Positions 12,722 to 22,915 of a stretch of 64,000 nucleotides of DNA are shown one piece after another. Positions within the stretch are counted from its first letter, which is position 1, and each line of letters starts with the position of its first letter. The DNA is from Grammothele lineata (Eukaryota; Basidiomycota; Agaricomycetes; Polyporales; Polyporaceae). The position numbers and the translations under genes are program-made. Where the stretch lies: NCBI GenBank assembly GCA_002150815.3, contig NDFF03000094.1, positions 1 through 64,000 on the forward strand, written 5' to 3'. The notes under the pieces are model-generated. The model ran no database searches, had not been told where the DNA came from, and saw nothing but the letters and a program-made list of their open reading frames with translations.

Positions 12722-13372
12722 GGTAGAAAGCGGTTGGGCTTTCTTACCGAGGGAGTTATGGGGCTGGGGACGATTGCGCAGAGGAGTGGCAGGGATAACG
12801 TCCGTCGTGAAAGGAGAGGCAGCGAAGCTGCAGACAAAGGCGCGGTAGTGGGCGAGAACAAGGGAGGTGACGGTGGTGGCGGAGATGGTGGTTGAGGTCA
12901 GAGCGGGCTACGGTAGAGTACGCGCCGGACCCGCTCTCGACGGCAAGTCTGCGGCGGCTCGGTGACTCGTCACGGGCCTCGGAATGTGTGCCTAGGTCCG
13001 AGTCACGCGTGACGTGCGAGTGTGACGGTGCACCTGGTCGGTGGCCGGCGGCTGTGTCGCGTCGAGTTTTCGCCATCCGCACAAATTTGGGATGCGCGAG
13101 GGCTGCAGAGACGACGCAGCCGCCGTCCGGAGCAACGAACGCAAGAGACTGTGAGCGCAGAGGCGGCCCGACACGTCCGAGAGCCCGCCGGGGTATTTTC
13201 CGCACCGACCGACGACCGACGGAGGAGAGGAGAATCACCGCGCGCGGAGAGACAAGTGCGTCCGGAAGGGGTTCCCACGGGGTTTGGTTGTTGTTGTCGA
13301 CATCGATAGCTGCCCTCCGCTCGCAGCGTTACACCCGTCCGCGGCCTTATATCACAGAGGCCTCCCAAAATC
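12722..13372. promoter_or_regulatory. divergent promoter region, Mex67 / AT-hook protein
   Basis: GC-rich 651 bp between two outward-facing start codons. Long Arg/Pro/Ser-rich frames on both strands overlap each other and lack domains, as expected from GC-rich DNA with few stop codons. A ccttatatcac stretch lies about 25 nt before the ATG at 13373. I find no separate gene. Confidence 0.5.
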
Positions 13373-15622
13373 ATGGACCACCCCCAATATTATCAGCCTC
13401 TCTCGCACGCCCTTCACGCCCCCCTCGTCTCCCAGCCCCACTCGTCCCCTCGGCAGCCCTACGCACCCTACACCCCCCATCAACAGCCTCCCGTGACGAA
13501 TGGCGCCGGATCTGGTCACCGAGAAGAAGAGGAAGAGGAAGAAGACGACGAGGAGGTCGTAGAGGAGGAGCTCGAGCACCACGACACGGATCACCCCCAC
13601 CATTCCGCCAGCAGCCATTCTTCTCCTCGCGTGAACGCTGCTCATCCCCAATCGAGTGCTCCTGCGTGCGTACTGCCCGATCGAGATTCGTCCATCTCCC
13701 TCGGCCCTAACGTTCTCTCGCCTCCGAAGCACGCCCGCGGCTGCGGCCCCACCGGGCTACCGCCAGCCCCCGCCCTCCCAAGACCACTCCCAGTCCGCGG
13801 CCAACGACGATGGCGCAGAGAAGCGCAAGCCAGGCCGCCCCAGAGGCTCTCGTAACCGCAAACCCCGTGTGTCCTCCGGCAGCGCGAGCAAGGCTCCGGC
13901 AAATACCCAGCACCCAGGCTTCTACCAATACCCTCCCGCCCCCGGCACGAATATGTCCCAGCAGAACCAGCAGTTTTACGAGTTCCAATGGCGCGCTCTG
14001 AACCTCTGCTCGGAGTTCTACAACGCTGCGGAAGAGTTGATTGTGCGTTCGCATGTATTCGCTATTGTGCCTGACTTCTCAACGGTTGCCATCCGTCGTT
14101 CAGAAAGCTGCATCCCCCATGGTCATAGCTCAATGCTACCAGATGGGTCCTGCAACTAAAATTGACCCTCTAATGATGATTGCGGACGCGAAACGCGTCT
14201 GTGACAACCTGGTACGTAGTTTGTCCAGTGCCTTCTTTCGTATTCTCATGGCCTTCCAGCTTGCAAATCCTAGCCAGTTAGTGGGACAGCCTGTGCCTAC
14301 TGCAACATACCCTACCTATTCTTCGATGCCCCCGCCCCCGCAGAGTACCTCTGCTTCAACAGGTTCTGCACCAACCTCTGGCTCTGTTATTACGAACCCG
14401 CAGTCGTTCGTCATGCCCCTGAACACGTCCTCCATGCCTCCGCCTGCACAGCCCTACTACCCTCCTATGTATCCCCCTGCGGGTGGGGCTCGATACCCGA
14501 CCGCGCCCTACAGCTACTACCCCCCTCCTCAAGGCGCGACGCCCTACTATCCCCCACCTGTTCAACCCGCTCCAGCCGCAAGTCCGCCCACAACACAGCC
14601 TACGCAACCACCAGCGCAACAGACGCCTACCCCTGCACCCCAGCAACCCGCACCCGCACCCGCACCCCAGGTCAGCACTCCGGCGCCAACCCCTGCCCCA
14701 GCGCCGGCGCCGGCGCCCCCTCCACCGGTGCCATCGAACGCCGCTACTATCTCCACGTTCAGCGCGGCTACTGGGAACACCGCGCCAGGCGGACATCAGG
14801 GAACGTGGTCCGACGAAGAGACGGACCGGTTGAGAAAGCTTGCGGAGCAGAGCAAGGAGATGGGCGGCCCTCAGAACAAGGGAGAGATCGAGTGGGATTG
14901 GGTCATCAAGCAGTGGGGTAACAGCAGAACGAGGTGCGTCTGTCTGTCGTCTATCTCCTATCTATGCACTGATGGTATGGCGTAGGCATCAAATTTTGCT
15001 CAAGGCGACATCGCTAGGACTGAAGGAAAGCACGACTCGTGGCACGAAGCGCCGCCGCGAGGCCGAGCCCGCTCCTGCCCCTTCGCCTGCTCCTCCGCCT
15101 CCCCAACCTCAGTCGCAAAGCCAGCCACAACACCAGCCGCAGCACCAGCCACAACACCAACACCAACCGCAACACCAACCGCAGCATCAACCACCACATC
15201 AACCTCAGCACCAACCCCAGCCGCCACCTATCCATCAACAGCAGAATTCCATCGCGAGTGTGCTGTCTCCCACACGAAGTCCCATGACGGCCACATCCAC
15301 ACCTATCAACGCGTCGCCCGCCATGCAACCGCAACGCCCACCCTCGTCCTCCACGAGTTCTCTCGCAACGCCCCGCCAGGCGCCTGCGACGACGCCCGCG
15401 CCGAGCATGCCGCCCATGCAGTGGACACCCCCAATCGTGGCGGGCTCCGCGTCGATTATCCCGAGCAGTACGCCGACGAACGACCGGAACGACTATTACC
15501 GCTCGCGGGCGACGGGGACGACTTCGTATGGCGCAGCTGCGGCTGCGGCGACGACACCTTCCGCACACCCGTACATGTATCGACCAAATGGGGCGGGGGC
15601 GAGGAGGGACTCGGCCGCTTGA
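13373..15622 (+). CDS. AT-hook and Myb/SANT-like nuclear protein, proline/glutamine-rich
   Basis: About 650 residues starting MDHPQYYQPLSHALHAPL. Segments in order: an acidic run (EEEEEEEDDEEVVEEELE), an AT-hook-like basic motif (KRKPGRPRGSRNRKPR), and a helical stretch (EFQWRALNLCSEFYNAAEEL). A Pro/Ala/Tyr-rich region follows, then a SANT/Myb-like domain (GTWSDEETDRLRKLAEQSKE ... EIEWDWVIKQWGNSRTR, continued after an intron by HQILLKATSLGLKES), a basic NLS (RGTKRRREAE), a Gln/His/Pro repeat tract and a Ser/Thr/Pro-rich tail. The AT-hook binds AT-rich minor grooves and SANT/Myb-like helices bind DNA or histones, so a chromatin or transcription role is likely. Its targets cannot be told. Intron 1 (gtgcgtactg...ctccgaag) rejoins QSSAPA to TPAAAAPPGYRQ in frame. 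Confidence 0.82.
14628..14740 (+). repeat. Pro/Ala/Gln-rich coding repeat
   Basis: Imperfect ccngcn/caacccgca units encode runs such as PAPQQPAPAPAPQ and TPAPAPAPAPPPP inside the AT-hook/SANT protein. This is a simple-sequence tract likely to vary in length between strains. Confidence 0.8.
15103..15240 (+). repeat. Gln-Pro-Gln-His coding repeat
   Basis: About a dozen imperfect caaccncarcay units encode QPQHQPQHQ-like repeats near the C-terminus of the AT-hook/SANT protein. The interruptions alternate CAA/CAG and CAC/CAT codons. Confidence 0.85.
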
Positions 15623-16248
15623 ACATAGAGGGGGGTGTACGTGTCTGCTCAGAGGGACTGCTGTTGCTGCTACATGTTGTGCGCTATTGCTTGTCTTCAT
15701 CTATATCGCCTCGGGTCCGTCTTTGGGTGATGTCTATATTTTACTGAATGTTTGCGCCTTTTTATTAGCATTCCCGTTCGCTGTCCATACATGATCCTTT
15801 TGTAGCGCAGGCACGGTCGGCTGCTGGATCTGGGATCCGTGGACTGTTGGTCGAATTGTATTCGCGTGCCACCCGGCATTGCCATTGCGAGCCTGCGCGT
15901 GTATGTGCGGGTATATGTGTTGTGTGTGCAGCGCGTCTGCGGAGTCCGGGCCCGAGGACGTGTGCGGTCGGGGTCGGTGGCGGTACTGAACACCAGTGGT
16001 AGACGCCGGGAGAGTGCCTCTTGATTCGAACGGTATTCGAACCGGTTCGGCGCTCTGGAAGGAGGCCAGCGAGATGTCGTCGAGGTAAAGAGCCGACGAT
16101 CCTCCTTTGCTCTCCTGCACGCCCTTACGCTGATCCTCGCGCCGGACGTGGCCGTTTACCACCCCGAAGCTCCCTCAGCCATGCCAACACGCCCCAGCAG
16201 CCCGACACTCAGGCTCCCCCGTCCGACCCAAACCGCTCCCCGACGGCC
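15623..16248. other. intergenic between the two SANT-type genes
   Basis: About 0.6 kb. The first part is probably 3' UTR and the rest promoter. In the reading frame of the downstream gene the sequence stays open back to 16021 and reads HANTPQQPDTQAPPSDPNR just before 16249. The downstream gene may therefore start earlier or have an upstream exon joined near ctccctcag (about 16163-16171). Confidence 0.45.
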
Positions 16249-18219
16249 ATGATGCCCATTGGCCAACCGCCAAACCACTCGGGCCCGGTCCAGGTGCGTC
16301 CTCTCTCCCCCCGTCCGCGACCCTGCTCCCCGCGCGACCCCGCAGGCGAGCGCGGGGGCCGGCGAGTGTCGGCTTGCGCCGTCCTTTATCCCCCTCTGAC
16401 CGCATGGCTCTGCCCTCCCCGCCCTCGCGCAGCCCGACCCCTCAAACCCGTACGCGGCGGTCCACAGGGCACACGGGTTCGCCCCCGGACCAGACGGGTA
16501 CACGCACCATGTCATGCCCTTTGTCGCCGGGCCTCCGCCCCCGGGTCCCCACCACGCCCACGCGCCGCCGCAGGAGCTCATGTACCGCGTCGGCACCCCG
16601 CCTGCCGAGCATGTAGTCTCGCCTCCACAGCTAGGCCCTGGGCCTCAGCCAGACACGCAAGCCCAGGCGCAGCCCCGGCCCCAGCCCCAGAGCCAAACGC
16701 AGTCCCAGACCCAGACCCAGACAGACGAGGGAACGCCTCCGCCTACGAATGGTGTAGCGAAGCGGAAGCAGCCAGACTCGACAGGAGGAGCAGGGGCGGA
16801 CGCGGCGGGGAAGAAGCGGCGTCAGCGTGTAGGGGAGGACATAGACGACGCGCAGGACCTCGAGGTCGGCCCGAACGGCGGGGCGAAACACTGGACCGAA
16901 GAGGACAAAACGCGCTTCTTCAAATGGATGCTCTCCAATGACGAGCATTGGGACGCGTTCAGGACGAGAATGAACACCGTGTTTCGCGAGGTTCGTCTTC
17001 CATAACTCGGTCAAAGGGGGAGCGTCCTGGGACTGCTACCGGCTCGTACAATACGGGTGCTGATGAAGTTCGACGCGTTCAGTGCTCCAACGAACTGTTT
17101 CCGGGCAGGAAGTCATACACAGCACTGAAGAGCTGCTATCATCGCAACCTGGATGTGTTCAAGCAAGTGCATGGCTTCCAAGTGTTCTGTAGCAACCATC
17201 TACGCCAGCTGCACGCAGAGAACCCACAATCTCGTCAACCGTCCACAGAAAGTTTACTCGAAGCGGCTCGCTCGGCGGGTCTGAACGTAGGCAATCTGAA
17301 CGTGAAAGTCCTCGATAGGTGGTACGAAACGGGATGGTTCAACTTGTTCAAGAAGCGGTATGTTCCTCGTGCGCTGTTTCTCGACGGTTTATTCAGCGTA
17401 TTCTCCAGGTATCGCGAGGATCCGAAGACTGGCTTGCCCGCTCCCTACTACGGACCACCAGATGAGCCCATGGACCAAAACCCAGGGCCGTCTTCCACTT
17501 CTCACTCAATGGGGACGATCGACCCTCAGCTCGTCACCAACACTTCCGCACATCTCAATACCCCATCGCATTCAGCGTCGTACGCCACCGTTGCAGACGT
17601 CTCCCAGCAGTCGAACGCGAGCACCCTCGGCTCCGGCTCCTACTCATACATGCAGTCGCCGTCGCGCGCCGACAGCTTCCAGCAAGCCGCCCCAGCGACG
17701 CCACAACAGCAGCAACAGCAGCCTCAATTCCCATATCTACGATCCTCAAGCGCAGTCATGGCGCGGACAGCGCACCCCTCCCCCATTACGGTACGAACTC
17801 CCGACCTCCCTGTGACGTTGTCTAACCCACTCACCTTTGCGCAGCCCCTCGGCGTCACTGCTGATCACCAGGCTCCAGCAAGCACGGACACCGCGAAGAT
17901 GCTGGCGCAGCTGTCTGCGGCGACCGAATCGTTGCTGGAGGTATGTGCGTCATTGAAGGAGCTGATCCAGCAGCAGCGCGAGGAGAGCAAAGTACGCACG
18001 GAACTCATGCGCGCTGAGGCGGGGATGCGCGGCCAGCCAAATGGCGGGAACGCAGGTGCGGATCCTACAGCGGGTGGGGCGGGCGCGACGCCAGAAAAGG
18101 AGATCTCGATGGAGAAGGTCAACTTTGCGACGGAGATTCTGAAGAACGGCCCGCAGAACGAGGATATCAAGAAGGCGGCCGTCGAGTGCTTGACGAAGTA
18201 CCTCATGCGAGGGTTGTAG
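16249..18219 (+). CDS. second SANT/Myb-like nuclear protein
   Basis: At least 530 residues. A Pro-rich N-terminus (MMPIGQPPNHSGPVQ, then after an intron PDPSNPYAAVHRAHGFAPG) leads to a Gln/Thr repeat, a basic NLS (GKKRRQRVGEDIDD) and a SANT-like domain. The domain reads KHWTEEDKTRFFKWMLSNDE ... AFRTRMNTVFRE and, after the intron 16991-17082, CSNELFPGRKSYTALKSCYH. The next stretch contains LNVKVLDRWYETGWFNLFKK. The middle is Ser/Gln-rich, and the C-terminal half has a helix (TAKMLAQLSAATESLLEVCA) suited to dimerisation, ending KKAAVECLTKYLMRGL. This looks like a basidiomycete DNA- or chromatin-binding protein. It sits directly after the AT-hook/SANT gene on the same strand, but the two domains are not close copies. 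The start is the least certain part: the frame is open upstream. Confidence 0.72.
16650..16725 (+). repeat. Gln/Thr/Ser/Pro coding repeat
   Basis: Repeated cagncc/cagacc units encode QAQAQPRPQPQSQTQ followed by QTQTQT in the second SANT-like protein. Length variation is likely. Confidence 0.8.
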
Positions 18220-18391
18220 CATTTCTCTCGTTGTGCTCCCCCCAGACTGTGTACGTGCTCCGAGAATAGTGATGTATTCGCACCTGCTATATGCTGTCTA
18301 TAATACAGTACGTACGTCCGTCTTGCCATCCGAGTCCTGACATAATGTGTCCATGGCGGTCACTCGCGATTAACGCGCACAAGAAACTTGC

Positions 18392-19637
18392 TCAGCTTCG
18401 CCAACGCCACCACGGCTTTTGCTCTCCCTCAGTCGTCTTGCCAGTATCCCGACCCAAAGCATGCGGATACGGGAATGAGGGGATCGCTACCTTCCGCCCT
18501 GCCGCATGTTCACGCGCCTCCCACTCCTCGTCGTCGAAGTACTGGTCCGTCGCGCGCCCTTCAAGGCTTCCCCCACCGATCCTCTCTTCAGTAGCGGGTC
18601 CGCCGTTTCCCGCCGACATGCGCAGCTTGTTCTCCTTCTCGCCGTCCCATGCCTCCTTCATCAGTGCGGCGTCCGTATCCTCATGATCAGGGGAGGTCGG
18701 CAGGCTAGCGAGCGCGACGTACGCCCTGGCGACGGCGCGGTCGGTCTCCTTGGTCGTCGCCTGAAAGCGGGTCTCAGCACGCTCGACGGCGAGGCGCGCC
18801 CTCCGCTCCTCGTCGAGCGCCTGCTGCTCGGGTGTAGGCTGGGGCGGCGGCCCTACGGAGGGCGGGAGGACGAGGAAGGCGCGGGTGTGCAGGAGGTGCG
18901 GGGTCGTGCGGAGGGTGCTTAAGGGGAGGTTGTTGAGTCGGCAGAGGATGCGGCCCTGTGGTGGAGAACAGAAAGACAGGGGTTAAGCGAGACGGGATGT
19001 AAATGCTAGACGAGCGACGTACGTCTACCCCGAGCTTGAGAGAGATGCCCAGAAGGGTGTCATCTGGGCGGATGTAGTACCTGGGCGGCGTGCCCGGGGT
19101 GCTCTTTGCCGAGCTTAGAGAGTCGGTCTCCGAGCAAGTTGACGGTGCAGGGTTTTCGGTCGACCGGAGGGAGCTGGGCCGGCTTGTTAATAGGCTCGCG
19201 CGGTCAGCTGGCTCGGACTCGTCCGGTGAGATATCCTGTGATGAGTGTACCACGTCCTGAGCAGGGTCGCCCGCTGCTGCAGGAATGCAATCTGGCTGTC
19301 CATGCTCATCGTCTGAGTCCGGATCTTCCGAGTCGTCCGAGTCGTCCTCGACCACGAAGACATCCTCGTCTCGGATCGAGCCATCGACATTCGCCCTTGT
19401 GGGAGCACCTGCGCCAGAGGCCGACCCACTAAATCCTGATGTGTTGACAGCTCTGACGCCGGCTAAGCAGCGAAGGCAAGGGTTGTAGCGGGAAAGACGA
19501 GGGTTTGAAGAGATGCAGCCTGGGCAGATGGGCTGGGCGCAGCATGGTGTGTAAAACACACCTAAATCTGCCTTGCGCGGGGGTAAAGAAGCAGAGCACG
19601 CAAGGCAGAGCGACGTTTGAAGCGGAAGCGGAGGCAT
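18392..19637 (-). CDS. LysM-domain protein with N-terminal Cys4-type zinc motif
   Basis: About 390 residues starting MPPLPLQTSLCLACSASLPP. The N-terminus has paired cysteines (CLAC; YTPCCAQPICPGC; NPCLRC) that look like a treble-clef or RING-like zinc site. A long acidic Ser/Asp stretch follows, then one LysM unit (RYYIRPDDTLLGISLKLGVD, spliced to GRILCRLNNLPLSTL) and a coiled-coil-like charged region (DEERRARLAVERAETRFQAT). The tail ends PWWRWRS. There is no signal peptide, so the LysM is intracellular. This is unlike secreted chitin-binding LysM effectors and closer to the eukaryotic LYSMD type, whose role is poorly known. A longer start within the same frame (to 19877) is possible but reads as unconserved Arg-rich sequence. 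The gene converges on the SANT protein gene and diverges from the nuclease gene. Confidence 0.78.
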
Positions 19638-20061
19638 AGTTGGATTTTGCTGGGGCTCGAGCGAGCTTGAGCAAGAGAGACGGGCGGAAGAGATAAGCTT
19701 GGGTCCGCGAGCCATTCCGTCATCGTCCCGGCTCGGCGCGGGGTAGTGGCTGTACGCAGATCCTATCGGGGGCCAGCAGCCACGCTCAAGCGATTCGGCC
19801 GGGCGGCGGTTGCGCCTCCCATTGTCCCTGCATCCATCCAGTTTACGCGTGTTCACGACCTTTGTTCTTCTCTTCAACGCACCGTCGTCATCTTCACGAG
19901 AAGCTCTGAGTGCTGATATATAGCAGGACCTTCGGGACCTCTACGCTGTTGACCCGACCAACTTCACCAGTGCCGAACCAGCAACCGCCACTGGCAGGGA
20001 AGCTGACGACAGCGGCACATTCCAAGTTCATCTCACCGCTACATTGGTACTAGGACTCGAA
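19638..20061. promoter_or_regulatory. divergent promoter region with TATA-like element
   Basis: 424 bp between the starts of the LysM gene and the secreted nuclease gene. An atatata element at 19916-19922 lies about 140 nt before the nuclease ATG. No other feature is clear. Confidence 0.5.
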
Positions 20062-22371
20062 ATGAAGCAAAGCACAGCAGCAGCTCTTGTCATATCTCTA
20101 GTATATGATGTTGCTTGCCTCAGTATCACCGACATCCAAGGAGTTTCTTTCCAGTCTCCCTATGCCGGACAATTCGTAACCAATATAACGGGAATAGTGA
20201 CCGCGAAGGTAAGTTTAGTCATCATCTCAAATGCTCGTAGTCCATGTTACAATGTATGCTGAACGGCACTTTTCAGGACAGATACGGTGTATGGATCCAA
20301 GGCGAACGTTCGGATGATATACGTGCTTCGAGTGGTCTCCGCGTGTATCGCGGGTCCAAAGTCCTCTTCGCCGACATAGGAGATCTTGTTTCTGTGTCTG
20401 GCACAGTTGCCGAATATCGCAAAGGGTCCAACGATCTATATCTCACTGAACTCGACTATGTCGCTTCGCTGACCACTCTGTCCACCGGCCATTCCGTAGA
20501 GCCCCTTGTTCTCGGCCAGGACCGCACACCACCAAACAACCAACTATCTTCTCTCGACATCGGCCCCGATGGGTGGTTGTCGATCCCTAGTAACTTGACA
20601 CTCCTCGAGTCGGTCAACGCCTCTCTCCGCCCAACAGAATTCGGATTGGACTTCTGGGAAAGTTTAGAAGGTCAACTAGTCACTGTCAAGTCCCCCACAG
20701 CGGCGAACTTTCCAGACCGCTACGGCTCGCTATGGGTTTACGGAGACTGGCCGGTCACCGGGAAGAACGACCGTGGTGGTCTGACAATCCACATCTCCGG
20801 TACGTATACTCTTCTCACGCTTCGTTGCACACGTTCATCGTATTCACCCCCGGTTCTGTAGACACCGTGCCCCCGGCTCATCCTGAAGCTGTCTTCATTG
20901 GGCGACCACTCGATGGCACTCGTAACCCGAAGGCGGTCATGGGTGCCACTCTGAGTGATATCACTGGCGTGGTCACTTATCAGGTACAACTACCTAACTA
21001 ATATGTATAGCTTTTGTTGACTTCGTATACTTTATTATAGTTTGGAAACTACTACGTACTCCCGCTGACGGCGCCGGAAGTACTAGCATATCCGGATTTT
21101 GAAGTGCCTCCGACATCGTTGAATTCGACCGTCCACGAATGCCAGATACGTATCGGGGACTACAACGTGAGTGACTTCCTCTAGGGCACCCTTTCATACG
21201 GCTCTGACTTTGAATGTCCAATCAACAGGTTGAGAATATGTCTCCGCGGTCGCACCACATCCCCAAGATTGCTGCGCACATTGCACATCACTTGCATACG
21301 CCGGACATCGTCTTTGTGCAAGAGATCCAAGATGACTCCGGTTCACGTAACGACGGGACCGTGAGCGCTGACAGAACTCTCCGTGCGCTGACGCAGGCTA
21401 TCAAGAAGGCGAGCAGGGGGATTGAATATCAGTTCGTTAACGTCGAACCCGAAGACAACAAGGACGGAGGCGCGCCTGGAGGAAACATCCGTGTGGCTTA
21501 CTTGTGCGTGGTCCACCCCTTTGCGCCCCCCAACATCTGCTGAAGCACTTGTAGATGGCGCCCAGAGAGGGTGTCTCTCATTCCCGGCACAATCGGAAAC
21601 GCAACAGTTGGTACTGAGGCGATTATGGACAATAACGGCAACTTAAAACTCAGGTGGGGACGATTAACGACCGCTTTTACCCCGCGCAATAGCTTAGATG
21701 GGCCGTGCCAACAGCTATAATCCTGGGCGTATCGATCCCTTACACAGCGCCTGGGAAGAGGCCCGGAAGCCGTTGGCAGCTGCATGGAAGACAGCGTCTG
21801 GAGCACCTTTCTTCACCGTGAACGTGCACTTCAGCTCAAAACGCGACAGCTCGTCGGCGCAAGGGGATGCGCGTCCTCCCGTGAACGGGCACGCGGAGCG
21901 GCGCACAAGCCAGGCGAATGTGACCGCGGTATGGGCTTCTCTCTACTACGTCCCCAGATCATTATTGCTCACTGTGTGACACAGACCTTCGTACGTTCTA
22001 TCCTCGACCTCGACGCAGATGCAAACGTCATCGTCGCGGGGGACATGAACGAATACGCGGCTGCCCGCGCGGTGTTATGCCCACTCTCTGCGTTGCTTTA
22101 CGATGCGAACGACATCGCACGAGTTCCCGTCGCAGAGCGCTATACGTATGCGTACGACCAACACGCACAGGAAATCGACCACGTGTTCATGTCACCGGCG
22201 GTCGCTGCGCGCGGTGGGGACATTGAACATGTACACACCAATACCTGGGCACGGAGTGTGGGAGAGCGTGCGAGTGATCATGACCCAACAGTCGTGCGCC
22301 TGTGTATGTGCCGCGAGGAGGCGTTCGAAGACAACGGTGAGGAAGCTGTTCACCATGTATGTTGCGTCTGA
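20062..22371 (+). CDS. secreted endonuclease/exonuclease/phosphatase-family protein (ExeM-like)
   Basis: About 600 residues. The N-terminus MKQSTAAALVISLVYDVACL is a signal peptide, so the product is probably secreted or in the wall. An OB-like N-terminal part comes first (RYGVWIQGER; LVSVSGTVAEY; DLYLTELDYV), then the EEP nuclease fold. Visible catalytic motifs are DIVFVQEIQD (metal-binding Glu), FTVNVHFSSK, VIVAGDMNEY (GDxN) and SDHDP with the final catalytic His. The architecture matches bacterial and fungal extracellular DNase/ExeM-type proteins that degrade extracellular DNA; the substrate is inferred. One splice is notable: the acceptor must lie after ccaacag near 21716, which gives KLSYNPGRIDPLHSAWEE. 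The nearer tag acceptor breaks the frame. Exons carry introns of about 45-65 nt. Confidence 0.85.
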
Positions 22372-22915
22372 TTATATTTCTGATCATTCATTGTTTCCTG
22401 CATGTATAGAAGCTTCTGCAGATTTGAGGGGAGTAATGTACCCGGATCAAGAGCAAATAGTTTTGATCTAGCCAACGCTGTACTATCACGAGACGCGATC
22501 ATGCAACCATGAGGTCTGACTGCAACGACCACACGGACGCCAATAATAAAGCAATTGTGTGTCCTCCAGACTCAGAATAAGTAGCTTGAGTGAGAGTCGC
22601 TTGGTAGGTGATTCAGTGTGTCTCGAAAACGTCATGCACCCTGCTGGGCCTGGGAACATGCACGTGTTACTGGTATATAGGGGCCCGGCGCTTGCGAACT
22701 GGGAGTTCTCCTTTGCTCCTTCACCTCCTCTGCCAGACATCGGCTTATGCGGCTGATTCGACGCGAATACAAACCAATATCGTATGTGAGTAGTGAAGTT
22801 CAATGAATTTTTCGCAGCGATTCGGCACACTGATTGACATACCTAGCCCGAGTCAGCTCCTAGCATCCCCTCGTAACGCCGGTCCATCACATAAAAAGGG
22901 CAACGTGAGCGAGTC
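22372..22915. other. intergenic, nuclease 3' end and kinase promoter
   Basis: About 540 bp with only short unrelated frames. A cataaaaaggg stretch lies about 20 nt before the kinase ATG. No gene is seen. Confidence 0.5.

Noticed and set aside
12892..13710. 272-codon plus-strand frame across the Mex67/AT-hook promoter
   Set aside because: Arg/Pro/Ser-rich without domain, and it overlaps the first exon of the AT-hook gene in another frame.
15014..15700. 228-codon minus-strand frame
   Set aside because: Antisense to the Gln/His repeat of the AT-hook protein; Arg/Trp/Leu repeats mirror the plus-strand repeat.
16021..16060. second tRNA-like box (ggttcgaat on the minus strand)
   Set aside because: The T-stem has two mismatches and no cloverleaf can be drawn.
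16021..16941. 306-codon frame as a separate gene
   Set aside because: Its first part may extend the second SANT protein, but after 16295 it reads through an intron into Arg/Pro-rich noise.
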